Part shown: piece by piece, positions 51,823 through 61,442 of the stretch
Layout: every line of letters begins with the position of its first letter
How positions within the stretch are numbered: the first letter of the stretch is position 1
From: Crocinitomicaceae bacterium
GTDB lineage: Bacteria > Bacteroidota > Bacteroidia > Flavobacteriales_D > Crocinitomicaceae
Length of the DNA stretch: 64,000 nt
Assembly (NCBI GenBank): GCA_020635955.1
Contig: JACJYW010000005.1
Location: 186,001 to 250,000 of the forward strand
Direction: 5' to 3'
The notes under the pieces: generated by a model
The model's database searches: none
What the model was told of the DNA's origin: nothing
The model's input: only the letters and a program-made list of their open reading frames with translations
Program-made: the position numbers and the translations under genes

Positions 51823-53946
51823 TCAAATCCGAACACCTATCACACAAACATCATCCAGCTGTTCAATGCCGCCTTTCCACTCTTCAAAGGTCTCGTCAAT
51901 CTTTTTCTTTTGCTCATCCATATCAAGTTGTTGAATAGACAATAAAAGTTCTTTAAAAGCCTTCGTTTTGAATTTCTTGCCCTGATTCCCTCCAAATTGA
52001 TCTGAATATCCATCTGAGAAGATATAGATGCGATCATTTTCTTTCAATTTGATCGTATGTGAAGTGAATGAATTTGATTGATGTGAAATCCCAACGGGTT
52101 GCTTATCTGCTTTAATTTCAAATAGTTGCCATTGATCATTTCTTGTGATCAGTGATGCATCTTTTACATTTTCAAAATCGCCGTTTCTTATGATCCAAAG
52201 TGGATTATGTGCACCCGCATATTCCAGGTTCAGATCGTTCAATACACAAATGGCTATATCCATTCCATCTTTTACTTCTTCATCACTTTTTTGAAATTCA
52301 GTGACGATCAGTTCTCTGGTTTTATCGAGAATATCTGCCGGGTTAGATAAGTTGAATTCTTTAACACTTCTATTCAATGCATTATGGCAAACAACACTTA
52401 CCAAAGCACCGGGAACCCCATGTCCGGTGCAATCTGCAGCCGCAAATATTGTTTTGCTTTCTACAGTTTGCATCCAGTAAAAATCACCGGCTACAATGTC
52501 TTTGGGTTTATAAAGGATAAAAGAGTTTTCTAAATTGGCTTTAACCACTTTATCAGGAGGGAGAATAGCGGACTGAATTCTCTTGGCATACTTAATGGAA
52601 TCTACGATCTCATTTTTTTGCGTTTCTACTATTTCTTTTTGAGCAGCCAGTTCTGCGTTGTGCTTTTTTGTTCTTTTAAAAACCAGAAATAGTGCTCCAC
52701 CTCCAATTAATAAGATTATGACGATTGCACCAGTAATGTACTTTTGGCGTTTCTGATCGGATAGTTCTTTTTGGTGAGAAAGGTCCTTCTCAAAATTGAG
52801 TTTGGCTTGATTCAAACTGTCTGCCAGGGCCAATTTGTTGGCTTCGTAATCTGCTAATTGCCTTTCTATATCAGCAATATCTTCAGCTCCCTTTAACTCA
52901 TTTTGTAGCTCCAAATACTGCTCAAAATATTCATAAGCCTTTTTATATTGATGATTTTGGTAGTAAGCGCTATGTATTATTTCTAGATTATCGAGTTTTT
53001 CCTTAATGAGTTCGTTATCCAGAGCTATCTGTAAACCCTGTTCTGCCATTTGCACTGCTTTAGAAGGATTATTCAATTTCAAATAGGACTGACTGACAAT
53101 AGCATAATTATAGCTGATCATCCGCTTGTCAGGCTGTTGCAGATTATATTCCAAAGATTCTAATAAAAGTGCATTCGCTTCTTCATATTTGCCCATAGCT
53201 TGCAACAAATCACTTTTAGGACTGCGACAAAAGTTGATCCACACAGGATTCCCTAATTCCTCAGCAAGATCCTCTGCTTCGTGAATAGAAACTTCTGCTT
53301 GATTCGTATCTCCAATTTCAAGATACATAGAGCATAATCTCGCCTTCAAATTGATGACCTCTGTTTTTTTACTTATGCTTTCAAATAGTCGGATTCCCTC
53401 TAATCCTGCCTCTATGGCTTTATCTGTATTTCCTGTAGTACCATGTATAAAACTCAAATTACGGTGGATCTTAGCAACCATATTGGTATCCTTGATCGCT
53501 TCATAAAATGGGATGCTTAAAATGAAATACTCAACAGATGTGTGATAGTCATCTACCAGCTGAGATTCGTAACCAATATAATACGACCAAAATGCCTTCT
53601 TCTTTATATTATTTTCCTTAACTGCTTTATTATATTCTCCTTGCAGAGTGGGAATATGATCGGTATCCGTTTTATAGGCGGTTAAACGAATTTGAAGAAA
53701 TCTGGCTAAAAGGGATTGGTCCTCACTGATCTTATCAAGATATTTATCGGATAATAGCTCGGCCACAATTTCCAAGCCTTTATCTGTGTCAGTTTTCCCG
53801 TTTGACCAAGCATAATTAATTCCGGCACTTGCCCTTTCTTCTGCGGGTAGGCTATCATTATTCCAAATATCTAGATTGATGTTCTGTCCAAAAGAACTAA
53901 TGGACATGAAAAAACATAGGATAAGTGTTTTATAAGCAAATTTCAT
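51823..53946 (-). CDS. TPR-containing SpoIIE-type serine phosphatase, copy 1
   Basis: A 707-residue membrane protein with a signal peptide (about 1-20). A periplasmic region of TPR-like helical repeats spans about residues 25-350, followed by a coiled coil, a membrane helix (about 403-424), a second short coiled coil and a cytoplasmic SpoIIE/PP2C phosphatase domain (about 465-707). The metal-binding aspartates are visible in VAGDFYW, AAADCTGHGVPGALVS, KDGMDIAI, FSDGYSDQFGG and QLDDVCVI. Related proteins dephosphorylate anti-sigma antagonists; no such target gene is adjacent. It is a tandem paralog of the next gene, nearly identical in the phosphatase domain. Confidence 0.88.
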   Translation of the reverse strand: MKFAYKTLILCFFMSISSFGQNINLDIWNNDSLPAEERASAGINYAWSNGKTDTDKGLEIVAELLSDKYLDKISEDQSLLARFLQIRLTAYKTDTDHIPTLQGEYNKAVKENNIKKKAFWSYYIGYESQLVDDYHTSVEYFILSIPFYEAIKDTNMVAKIHRNLSFIHGTTGNTDKAIEAGLEGIRLFESISKKTEVINLKARLCSMYLEIGDTNQAEVSIHEAEDLAEELGNPVWINFCRSPKSDLLQAMGKYEEANALLLESLEYNLQQPDKRMISYNYAIVSQSYLKLNNPSKAVQMAEQGLQIALDNELIKEKLDNLEIIHSAYYQNHQYKKAYEYFEQYLELQNELKGAEDIADIERQLADYEANKLALADSLNQAKLNFEKDLSHQKELSDQKRQKYITGAIVIILLIGGGALFLVFKRTKKHNAELAAQKEIVETQKNEIVDSIKYAKRIQSAILPPDKVVKANLENSFILYKPKDIVAGDFYWMQTVESKTIFAAADCTGHGVPGALVSVVCHNALNRSVKEFNLSNPADILDKTRELIVTEFQKSDEEVKDGMDIAICVLNDLNLEYAGAHNPLWIIRNGDFENVKDASLITRNDQWQLFEIKADKQPVGISHQSNSFTSHTIKLKENDRIYIFSDGYSDQFGGNQGKKFKTKAFKELLLSIQQLDMDEQKKKIDETFEEWKGGIEQLDDVCVIGVRI

Positions 53947-54007
53947 ACTGATTGCAGCTAAGATAAAATTATCTTCTTAGTTGAAGATTAAGAAATTGCA
54001 CGAATTG

Positions 54008-56140
54008 TTATACCCTTACTCCTATGATACACACATCATCAAGCTGTTCAATATCTCCTTTCCATTCTTCAAAGGCTCGGTCTATTTCTTTTTTCTGCGC
54101 TTCCATGTCCAGATGCTGGATCGATAGTAGTAATTGCTTGAATGCTTTGGTTTTGAATTTCTTACCCTGGTCTCCACCAAATTGATCTGAAAATCCATCT
54201 GAGAATACAAATATTCTGTCATTCGTTTTCAATTGAACTGAATGTGCTGTGAATGACTTTGGTTCATGTGTGATCCCTATTGGTTGTTTATCAGCTTTTA
54301 TTTCAAGAAGTTGCCATTCAGATCCTTCTTCTTTATGAACTCCTAAATTGCTGTCAAAATCACTGTTGCGTATGATCCAAAGTGGATTATGTGCTCCTGC
54401 ATACTGAAGTTTCAGATCATCTAATACGCACAAAGCGATATCCATCCCATCTTTTACTTCTTCGTCACTTTTTTGGAATTCGGTAACAACTAATTCTCTT
54501 GTTTTATCAAGGATATCAGCCGGATCAATAAGATTGAATTCCTTTACACTTCTATTTAAGGCGTTGTGACAAACAACACTAACTAGTGCACCAGGAACGC
54601 CATGTCCTGTACAATCAGCAGCTGCAAAAATGATCTTGTTTCCTGTTGTTTGCATCCAGTAAAAATCACCAGCTACAATGTCTTTGGGTTTGTACAGAAT
54701 AAAGGAGTTTTCAAGATTTGCCTTAACTACTTTATCCGGAGGTAGAATGGCAGATTGAATACGTTTTGCGTATCGAATTGAATCTATGATCTCATTTTTT
54801 TGTTCCTCAATGACTACCTTTTGTTTGTTTGTGATCTTGAATCTGTTAAATACAACTATACCAAAAATGATGGCTATTAATAAACCGCCGATCAAGAAGT
54901 AAGATTGTTGTTTTCTTTTTTGGTTTTCAGATTTTTCTGCTTTCAGCAATGCTGCCTGTATCTTACTTTCTTCAGCAGCCTTCACACTATCAGCAGCAGC
55001 CTTTTTCTCATACTCAAATTTGTATTCTTGATTAATGATCTCTTTTTGGTTAGACTCACCTTCCAGACTGTCACGGTACAAGATGAATTTTTCATAATAT
55101 TCAAGTGCATTGGCCGTGTTTCCTTTTGCTTTATAGGCTTGATAAAGAATTTGTGAAGCTTCATTCATGTTAAACAACATCTCTAGTTCTTCTGCTATCT
55201 CCAGTGATTGCTTTGCATGAGTGATAGCAAGGTCCATTTTTCCTTGTTTTAAAAAAACATCTGCCAAATGAAAATTCGTGGTTGAAATTGCTTGTACATC
55301 ATTAAGCTCTTTTCCTTTGGTTAAGGCATTATTAAAGTAATCCAATGCTAATCCATCATCTACTGTTCTGTAAGCTGATCCCATAGCAACATATGTATGA
55401 AGTAGCATAATTTCGTTGTTCATTGATTCTGCCAACACTTTGGTTTTTTCCAAATAGAGAATTGCTGAATCTGGAATTTCACGGTTGTTATAATTAACCC
55501 CTTGATTGTAATAATTGTAAATGGCTGCTTGTTTATCTCCGTATCCTTCATTAATAAGTGCTTCACCTTTTTTAAGATATTCCTGGGCCATTTTGAAATC
55601 TTTCTGATCAGAATACACCAAGGAGATATTAGTGTAGATCTGAAGCACACGATCGATCATTTCTAATGATTCATAGATCTTTCTGGCACTGTTATAATTA
55701 ATAATAGCCTCTGCCAAATTGCCTTTCATCCTGAATACATTGCCAATATTCATGATAGAGGTAGCCTGATCTTCACTGTGTCCGGTTTGTTTGCTGACCA
55801 TTTCACATTCCTTGAAATAATACATAGCACTGTCATAATCTCCGGTCAATGTTTTTATGACACCATAAGCATTGAGACTCACGATCATCATCTTGGCATT
55901 GTTATTCTTTTTGGCTAAATTTTTTAATTCATTGGTGAGAAGATAGGCACTGTCAGGATCTGAATACACATAACCTGCCCAGATAAGATTTGCCAAAGCA
56001 GGCATGCGAACACTATCCGGATGATTGGTGTCCTCCCATACTGTTCTAAGGCTGTCAACATAGCTAACTTGCGATACGGCAGTGAATGTCCGTATTGACA
56101 ATGACAATATGAGAATATATGGAAGCTTTGATCTTAGCAT
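54008..56140 (-). CDS. TPR-containing SpoIIE-type serine phosphatase, copy 2
   Basis: A 710-residue paralog of the preceding gene with the same architecture: signal peptide, TPR-like sensor (about 60-340, including clear LAEAIINYNSARKIYESLE and ALEYYEKFI repeats), coiled coil, a membrane helix near 418-437, and the SpoIIE domain. The residues from SIRYAKRIQSAILPPDKVVKANLENSFILYK onward are almost the same as in copy 1, with all PP2C aspartates kept, whereas the TPR regions differ strongly. The genes are 61 nt apart on the same strand, so this one is probably transcribed first. Confidence 0.88.
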   Translation of the reverse strand: MLRSKLPYILILSLSIRTFTAVSQVSYVDSLRTVWEDTNHPDSVRMPALANLIWAGYVYSDPDSAYLLTNELKNLAKKNNNAKMMIVSLNAYGVIKTLTGDYDSAMYYFKECEMVSKQTGHSEDQATSIMNIGNVFRMKGNLAEAIINYNSARKIYESLEMIDRVLQIYTNISLVYSDQKDFKMAQEYLKKGEALINEGYGDKQAAIYNYYNQGVNYNNREIPDSAILYLEKTKVLAESMNNEIMLLHTYVAMGSAYRTVDDGLALDYFNNALTKGKELNDVQAISTTNFHLADVFLKQGKMDLAITHAKQSLEIAEELEMLFNMNEASQILYQAYKAKGNTANALEYYEKFILYRDSLEGESNQKEIINQEYKFEYEKKAAADSVKAAEESKIQAALLKAEKSENQKRKQQSYFLIGGLLIAIIFGIVVFNRFKITNKQKVVIEEQKNEIIDSIRYAKRIQSAILPPDKVVKANLENSFILYKPKDIVAGDFYWMQTTGNKIIFAAADCTGHGVPGALVSVVCHNALNRSVKEFNLIDPADILDKTRELVVTEFQKSDEEVKDGMDIALCVLDDLKLQYAGAHNPLWIIRNSDFDSNLGVHKEEGSEWQLLEIKADKQPIGITHEPKSFTAHSVQLKTNDRIFVFSDGFSDQFGGDQGKKFKTKAFKQLLLSIQHLDMEAQKKEIDRAFEEWKGDIEQLDDVCIIGVRV

Positions 56141-56201
56141 ATCAATTCAACAGAAAAATAATCATTTGTTGGAAACTATCTCATTTCAATTAAACAAAAA
56201 C

Positions 56202-56209
56202 TAAATTTG
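56202..56209 (+). promoter_or_regulatory. -7 promoter element of the DUF3109-rnpA operon
   Basis: TAAATTTG ends 4 nt before the ATG at 56214, again implying a leaderless or nearly leaderless transcript. No TTG at 17-23 nt upstream. Confidence 0.5.
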
Positions 56210-56213
56210 TTCT

Positions 56214-56792
56214 ATGATCATAGAAATTGGTGATAAATTAGTATCCACTGAACTTTTCGAAAAAGAGTTTGTATGCAATCTCAAGGCGTGCAAGGGAGTA
56301 TGCTGTGTTGAAGGAGATGATGGTGCCCCTTTGACCATGGACGAAGTTGATCTGATCGAAGATCATATTGATGATATTAAGCCTTATATGACACCAGAAG
56401 GAATTGCTCAAATTGAGAAATCCGGAGTGTTTTATATGGATCAGGATAATGAACCAGTTACTTCATTGAATAAAGGAAGAGAATGTTCTTTCGTTACTAA
56501 AAATGAAGAAGGCATTTATATGTGTACCATTGAACAGGCTTACCGAGAAGGGAATATTAATTTTAATAAACCCATATCCTGTCATTTATATCCAATTAGG
56601 GTGAAGAAATACAGAACTTTTGAAAGCCTGAATTACGATAAATGGCCAATTTGTGATGATGCCTGTACTTTGGGTGAACAATTAAAAGTAAAAGTCTATC
56701 AATTCCTAAAAGAACCTTTAATTCGAGCGTATGGTGAATCGTTCTATGCTGAATTAGAAAAGGTGGATGAGGAATTGCAGAAAGCAAAATAA
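56214..56792 (+). CDS. DUF3109 family cysteine-rich protein
   Basis: A 192-residue cytoplasmic protein of the DUF3109 family. Conserved cysteines are in FVCNLKACKGVCCVEGDDGAPL (residues about 20-41), RECSFVTKNEEGIYMCTIEQAYREG (about 92-116), ISCHLYPIRV and WPICDDACTLGEQ. The pattern resembles the zinc- or iron-sulfur-binding YkgJ/CxxCxxCC family. Molecular function is unknown. It is the first gene of a tight operon: its stop overlaps the rnpA ATG (TAATG), tying it to RNA-processing and envelope genes. Confidence 0.87.
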   Translation: MIIEIGDKLVSTELFEKEFVCNLKACKGVCCVEGDDGAPLTMDEVDLIEDHIDDIKPYMTPEGIAQIEKSGVFYMDQDNEPVTSLNKGRECSFVTKNEEGIYMCTIEQAYREGNINFNKPISCHLYPIRVKKYRTFESLNYDKWPICDDACTLGEQLKVKVYQFLKEPLIRAYGESFYAELEKVDEELQKAK

Positions 56793-57169
56793 TGGTGCAA
56801 ACATTTCCGGCAGCTGAAAGAATTAAAAGTCGTACGGTACTGGAAACAGTGTATGAGAAAGGTGAGCAAATAATTGTTCATCCATTTCGTATACGTTTTA
56901 TGCGTTACAATTTCGAAGAAGGTGCGGCAGTGAAATTTGCAGTTTCCGTACCTAAGAGAAATGTAAAAAAAGCAGTTCGAAGAAATCGACTGAAAAGACA
57001 AATTAAAGAAGCTTATAGATTGAATAAAAAGGGCCTTTTATCACAAATTAATGATCCATCTCAAGGATTGGCCTTATTTTTAATATACATTGGCAAAGAC
57101 GATCAAACGTACCAGGCCTTAGAAGACAAAATGAAATTGCTTTTGGATAAACTGCAACAGAAATTATGA
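56792..57169 (+). CDS. rnpA: Ribonuclease P protein component
   Basis: Protein subunit of RNase P, which trims tRNA 5' leaders. The 125 residues contain AERIKSRTVLETVYEKG near the N-terminus (the family's L-x-s-x-x-d-F-x-x-v-y pattern), KFAVSVPKRNVKKAVRRNRLKRQIKEAYRLNK with the RNR motif, and LFLIYIGK near the end. It is not next to rpmH, the usual bacterial neighbour, but sits between DUF3109 and the S41 peptidase gene. It overlaps both neighbours by a base or a few (TAATG and ATGA). Confidence 0.93.
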   Translation: MVQTFPAAERIKSRTVLETVYEKGEQIIVHPFRIRFMRYNFEEGAAVKFAVSVPKRNVKKAVRRNRLKRQIKEAYRLNKKGLLSQINDPSQGLALFLIYIGKDDQTYQALEDKMKLLLDKLQQKL

Positions 57170-58815
57170 TGAAATTGATCAAACATATCCTTATCCTTCC
57201 TTTCGTAGGATTATCAGTATTGGCTTTCTCTCAAAATGAAAAGCCTTCAGATTTTGAGATCTACAAGAATCTTGAACTTTTTGAACTGGTTTACAAAACC
57301 ATTGATGTAGACTATGTGGATGAATCAGATCCAGGTCATTTGATGAGAGTGGCAATTGATGAAATGTTAAAAGAGCTTGATCCTTATACTACTTATATTC
57401 CCGAATCTCAAATTGAGGACTTTAAATTAATGACCACCGGACAATATGGTGGAATTGGTGCCTTGATCCAACAACAAGGTGATAAAGTTGTGGTTTCTGA
57501 TCCGCACGAAGGATATCCTGCACAAAAATCGGGATTGTATGCCGGAGATATTTTCATAGAGATTAATGGTCAAAATGTACAATCGCTTTCATCTTCTGAG
57601 ATCTCAGAAAAACTAAAAGGTAAACCGGGGAGTGAAGTGAAAGTAAAGGTAGATCGTAATGGTGAGATGATCTCAAAGACCCTGGTAAGAGAAGAAGTAA
57701 AATTGAGTCCGGTTCCATTTCATGATATGGTTTCAGAAGATATCGGATACATAAAACTGAATCAATTCACTCAAACGGCCGGTACAGATGTTTTAGCGGC
57801 ATTTAGAGACCTTAAGGGAAAAAACATGAAGAAACTTATACTTGACTTGAGAGGTAACCCAGGAGGGCTTCTAATTGAGGCAGTGAAGATCGTAAACATG
57901 TTCGTTAAGAAAGGGGAAGTGATCGTTTGGATGAAAGGAAGAGATAATAGAAATGATGTTTCTTATTCCGCTTCACTCAAACCAGAAGATCTGGAAATGC
58001 CAATAACAGTGTTAGTTGATGGCAACTCTGCTTCGGCTTCTGAAATCGTTTCCGGAGCTTTGCAGGATCTTGATCGTGCAGTAGTAGTTGGTCAAACTTC
58101 TTATGGAAAGGGATTGGTTCAACGTCCGCTTGATCTGAAATACAATGCTAAGATCAAAGTGACCATTGCGAAATACTACACACCAAGCGGCAGATGTATC
58201 CAAAAATTAGATTATTCTAGCCGTGAAGCTGGAGACAAAGTGGAGGCCATCTCTGATTCTTTGATTACCAAATTCAAAACAAGAAATGGAAGAGAAGTGA
58301 TTGATGGAAGAGGTATTGAACCGGATATTACCGTTGAAAGAGGGGTTTATAGCAGATTAACGGCTACGCTTGTTATCCGTAATGTCATCTTTGATTTTGC
58401 AACCAAATTCAGAGCCGAAAATGAGACCATTGCGGAGCCTCAGAAATTCAAAATTGATGACGCCATCTACCAGCAATTTGTAGATTTTACGTTAAAGCAG
58501 GATTTTGAGTATTCTACAGAATCTTCTGAGATCATGGATAAATTACAAAAAGCAGCTGAAGAGGAAAATTTCATGGAGGATGCTAAGGCTGAGTATGAAG
58601 CCCTAATGGAGAAACTTAAACCTTCAAAAGAACGTGATCTGATGAAATTCAAAGAAGAGATCATTGAAGTATTGGAGGATGAGATCATAGGTAGATATTA
58701 CTATCAAACCGGACGAATCAAACACTCTTTGGACAAAGATCCATTTATTCTTGAGGCTATTAAAATATTAAACGATCCGGCGCGTTATAAGGAGATACTC
58801 AAGATCCAAGAATAG
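57166..58815 (+). CDS. S41 family C-terminal processing peptidase
   Basis: A 549-residue periplasmic protease of the CtpA/Tsp type (signal peptide about residues 1-22). A PDZ domain lies near residues 85-170 (GGIGALIQQQGDKVVVSDPHEGYPAQKSGLYAGDIFIEINGQNV). The catalytic serine is in DGNSASASEIVSGAL and the lysine in TSYGKGLVQRPL, with LDLRGNPGGLL before them. A long helical C-terminal extension of about 150 residues follows. The ATG overlaps the rnpA stop; a second ATG at 57169 is an alternative. Co-transcribed with the O-antigen ligase gene 5 nt downstream. Confidence 0.93.
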   Translation: MMKLIKHILILPFVGLSVLAFSQNEKPSDFEIYKNLELFELVYKTIDVDYVDESDPGHLMRVAIDEMLKELDPYTTYIPESQIEDFKLMTTGQYGGIGALIQQQGDKVVVSDPHEGYPAQKSGLYAGDIFIEINGQNVQSLSSSEISEKLKGKPGSEVKVKVDRNGEMISKTLVREEVKLSPVPFHDMVSEDIGYIKLNQFTQTAGTDVLAAFRDLKGKNMKKLILDLRGNPGGLLIEAVKIVNMFVKKGEVIVWMKGRDNRNDVSYSASLKPEDLEMPITVLVDGNSASASEIVSGALQDLDRAVVVGQTSYGKGLVQRPLDLKYNAKIKVTIAKYYTPSGRCIQKLDYSSREAGDKVEAISDSLITKFKTRNGREVIDGRGIEPDITVERGVYSRLTATLVIRNVIFDFATKFRAENETIAEPQKFKIDDAIYQQFVDFTLKQDFEYSTESSEIMDKLQKAAEEENFMEDAKAEYEALMEKLKPSKERDLMKFKEEIIEVLEDEIIGRYYYQTGRIKHSLDKDPFILEAIKILNDPARYKEILKIQE

Positions 58816-58820
58816 GCTGA

Positions 58821-60380
58821 ATGTTTGACAAATGGCTTAAGCTACCAGCGCATTACTACTTAAGAATCACGGCCCTGGTTATTTTAACCTTGGGAGTTTG
58901 CCTGCACAATACTTTAATGAGTATCGGTGCTATCTGGATCGTATCCAACTGGCTGATTGAGGCCGATTTTATCAATTACTGGAAAAAATTCAAATCTTCC
59001 CCGACCATTTGGATGTTGCTGGGAATTCTATTTTTTGGTTTACTCTCATTAATGTGGTCGGATGATGTGGCTTATGGACAAAAGGATCTTGCACGTAAAA
59101 TGCCGTTCTTTGCCATTCCCTTTGCTCTGGGATTAGGAAAACCGGTTGAACAAAAGATCGTCAATTTTCTCCTGTACATTTTCATAGGAATGATCTTGCT
59201 TACCTCAGGCATCAACTTCTACAGATACTACTATGTTATTGGTGATTCAGGGGATATCAGAGAAATGTCATATTTCATATCACACATACGATTTGGTATC
59301 GTAGTGGCATTGGGAATATTTGCAGGAATCTATCTTTTGTTGACCAAAAAAGGTCCCTGGTGGTTGTGGATGACAGCTGTGATTTGGATGTTGTTCTATA
59401 CCTGGAAATCTCAAACAATTAATGGATATGTATTAACAGCTGTTCTAGGGATTTTTACCTGGATATATATGATCGTGAAATTCAGGTCAAAGGCTGTTAA
59501 GATTTCTTTATCGTTGGGATTATTGGCAATTCTAATAATATCTATTGTATATGTTTCAGATGCGCTTAGTTCTTTTGAAAAGGTGGAACAGGTGAATTTG
59601 GATGAATTGGAGATGTATACTCCAAGCGGCAGAGAGTACAAACATTTCCCTGAAGAAACGCTGAAAGAGAACGGACACTTGGTTTGGGTGTATGTGCAAC
59701 ACGAAGAGCTGGAACAGGAATGGCAAAAGAGATCTGAAATAGGCTATCGAGATTTGGATAAAAAAGGTCAACCCATGTATGGAACCTTGATCAGGTATAT
59801 GACCTCAAAGAACATGCGCAAAGATTCAGTGGGGGTATCACATTTATCTGACGAGGAGATCAGAATGATTGAGAATGGATGTGCATCCATCAATATGAAT
59901 GCCGGTTTTAAAGGAAAGATGCATGAGTTTTTATGGCAATATGAAAGCTATAAAAATGGGGGAGATCCCAATGGGCAATCATTGCTGCAGCGATTAGAGC
60001 ATCTAAAAACGGCCTGGTCTATCATTCTGAAGAATGGATTATTTGGAGTTGGTATTGGTGATGTTCCGGCCATTTTTGATCAAGCGTATGATGAAAGAGG
60101 TTCATTATTGTTGGAAGAGAACCGGCACCGTTCACACAATCAGTTCCTTACCATGTGGATTGCTTTGGGCTTATTGGGCTTGATCATGTTAGTAGGCATG
60201 TTGATCATTCCTTTGTTTAAGCGAAAAGAGTTAGATTATTTTCATTGGGTGGTTTTCATCACCCTGTTCATCTCCTGTATGTTTCAGGATATGCTGGAAA
60301 CCCAGGCAGGCGTAACCTTGTTCGGATTGTTTTATGGGATAACGGTTTATAAAGAAGTTCGTCAATCCAGGGAATCCTGA
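58821..60380 (+). CDS. O-antigen ligase/polymerase family membrane protein
   Basis: A 519-residue protein with about ten to twelve membrane helices and one large periplasmic loop (about residues 255-385) before a conserved LKNGLFGVGIGD and the signature ENRHRSHNQFLTMWIALGLLGLI, typical of the Wzy/WaaL O-antigen ligase family. It would join or polymerise surface glycans at the periplasmic face of the inner membrane. No other glycan genes are adjacent. Last gene of the DUF3109-rnpA-S41 unit; its 3' end overlaps the convergent gene by 19 nt. Confidence 0.85.
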   Translation: MFDKWLKLPAHYYLRITALVILTLGVCLHNTLMSIGAIWIVSNWLIEADFINYWKKFKSSPTIWMLLGILFFGLLSLMWSDDVAYGQKDLARKMPFFAIPFALGLGKPVEQKIVNFLLYIFIGMILLTSGINFYRYYYVIGDSGDIREMSYFISHIRFGIVVALGIFAGIYLLLTKKGPWWLWMTAVIWMLFYTWKSQTINGYVLTAVLGIFTWIYMIVKFRSKAVKISLSLGLLAILIISIVYVSDALSSFEKVEQVNLDELEMYTPSGREYKHFPEETLKENGHLVWVYVQHEELEQEWQKRSEIGYRDLDKKGQPMYGTLIRYMTSKNMRKDSVGVSHLSDEEIRMIENGCASINMNAGFKGKMHEFLWQYESYKNGGDPNGQSLLQRLEHLKTAWSIILKNGLFGVGIGDVPAIFDQAYDERGSLLLEENRHRSHNQFLTMWIALGLLGLIMLVGMLIIPLFKRKELDYFHWVVFITLFISCMFQDMLETQAGVTLFGLFYGITVYKEVRQSRES

Positions 60381-60766
60381 TCAAAGGTCACTTCTTTTAA
60401 AGCATAGAATTGTAGTATTCGGTTCCAGTCGTTCTTTGCCAGAAACCAGGAATTCATCTTCAGCTTCTCTTTGTTCAAATAAATGCGTCCGTTTTTCAAT
60501 TTCAGGTCTGATTTTTTGAAGGTATAATGATGCCGCTCACTTCCCCAAAAGGAATAGAGTATAATGTTTTGCGCATCAAATTTGGCGTACGGATTTTTCA
60601 ATACGTTATTTCCAATGTAGATGATAGCGGCACTAGCCAACAAATTGAAATAGATCGTGAGATCATTCAGGATGATTCCGCCGACTACAAAAATGACGGA
60701 AAACAATATTCCCAGCAGAATATAGAGGCGCCCATAAACAGCATTGTATTTGACTTCTTGCATCAA
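60362..60766 (-). CDS. Small two-helix membrane protein
   Basis: A 134-residue protein with two adjacent membrane helices (about residues 14-32 and 36-52) followed by about 80 residues of strand-rich soluble domain (FDAQNIILYSFWGSERHHYTFKKSDLKLKNGRIYLNKEKLKMN), reminiscent of small PH-like membrane proteins. I recognise no family. It is convergent with the O-antigen ligase gene and isolated from other minus-strand genes. Confidence 0.6.
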   Translation of the reverse strand: MMQEVKYNAVYGRLYILLGILFSVIFVVGGIILNDLTIYFNLLASAAIIYIGNNVLKNPYAKFDAQNIILYSFWGSERHHYTFKKSDLKLKNGRIYLNKEKLKMNSWFLAKNDWNRILQFYALKEVTFDQDSLD

Positions 60767-60930
60767 AACGAAGATATAGAATTCGTTTATTATCCAATGT
60801 TAAGCAGGCATCAAAGCTGCTAAACTGCTGTTATTCAGTGTGCTTTATGTGTAGAAAAGACATTTTTTGTTGGTTTTATGAAAAAATTGGCTTAAATTGC
60901 TGTTAACATTACTTTTAAACAAGACAAACT

Positions 60931-61392
60931 ATGGCAACGGTATTTGAAACTCGACTTATTGGCAACATAGGAAAAGATGCAGTAATTAAGACAATGGAAA
61001 AAGGAGTAGTAGCTGTGAATTTCCCAGTTGCTCACAATAAGAATTGGAAAGATAAAAGAACCGGAGAACAACGAACAAAAACTACCTGGGTGAATTGCAC
61101 CATTTGGAAAAGAGATGGCGGTAATATGCGAATCCTTGACTTTTTAAAGAAAGGAACACTGGTAGAGATCGTAGGAACTCCGTTTGCTAAAGGTTATTTG
61201 CAGGAAGATCAGACGATAAAAACAGAGATCAGATTAAATGTTTCTAAAACAAACATCTTAAGACCTTCAAAAGCCGAGGATGAAAGATTTGCCTTCGAAT
61301 ATGATGAGATTGATAATGAGATAGAAAGCGGATACTCTGGTGAAGACGCAACTGCCAGAGTATTAGAAGAGTTAGAAGAAGATCTGTTCTAA
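60931..61392 (+). CDS. ssb: Single-stranded DNA-binding protein
   Basis: A 153-residue SSB. The OB-fold region spans residues 1-110: ETRLIGNIGKDAVIKTMEKGVVAVNFPVAHNKNWKDKRTGEQ, then TTWVNCTIW with the conserved Trp, and LVEIVGTPFAKGYLQEDQTIKTEIRLNV. The acidic tail ends EELEEDLF, a variant of the canonical DDDIPF protein-interaction tip. It could be the main replicative SSB or a second copy; one gene in the window cannot decide. Monocistronic with a strong terminator. Confidence 0.93.
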   Translation: MATVFETRLIGNIGKDAVIKTMEKGVVAVNFPVAHNKNWKDKRTGEQRTKTTWVNCTIWKRDGGNMRILDFLKKGTLVEIVGTPFAKGYLQEDQTIKTEIRLNVSKTNILRPSKAEDERFAFEYDEIDNEIESGYSGEDATARVLEELEEDLF

Positions 61393-61410
61393 AATCAAAA
61401 AAACTAAATG

Positions 61411-61442
61411 AAAAAGGGAGGAAATTTTTTCTCCCTTTTTTT
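61411..61442 (+). terminator. Terminator of ssb
   Basis: A 10-bp stem AAAAAGGGAG / CTCCCTTTTT extended by GAAA/TTTT, then two more T. It lies 18 nt after the ssb stop. Confidence 0.85.
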
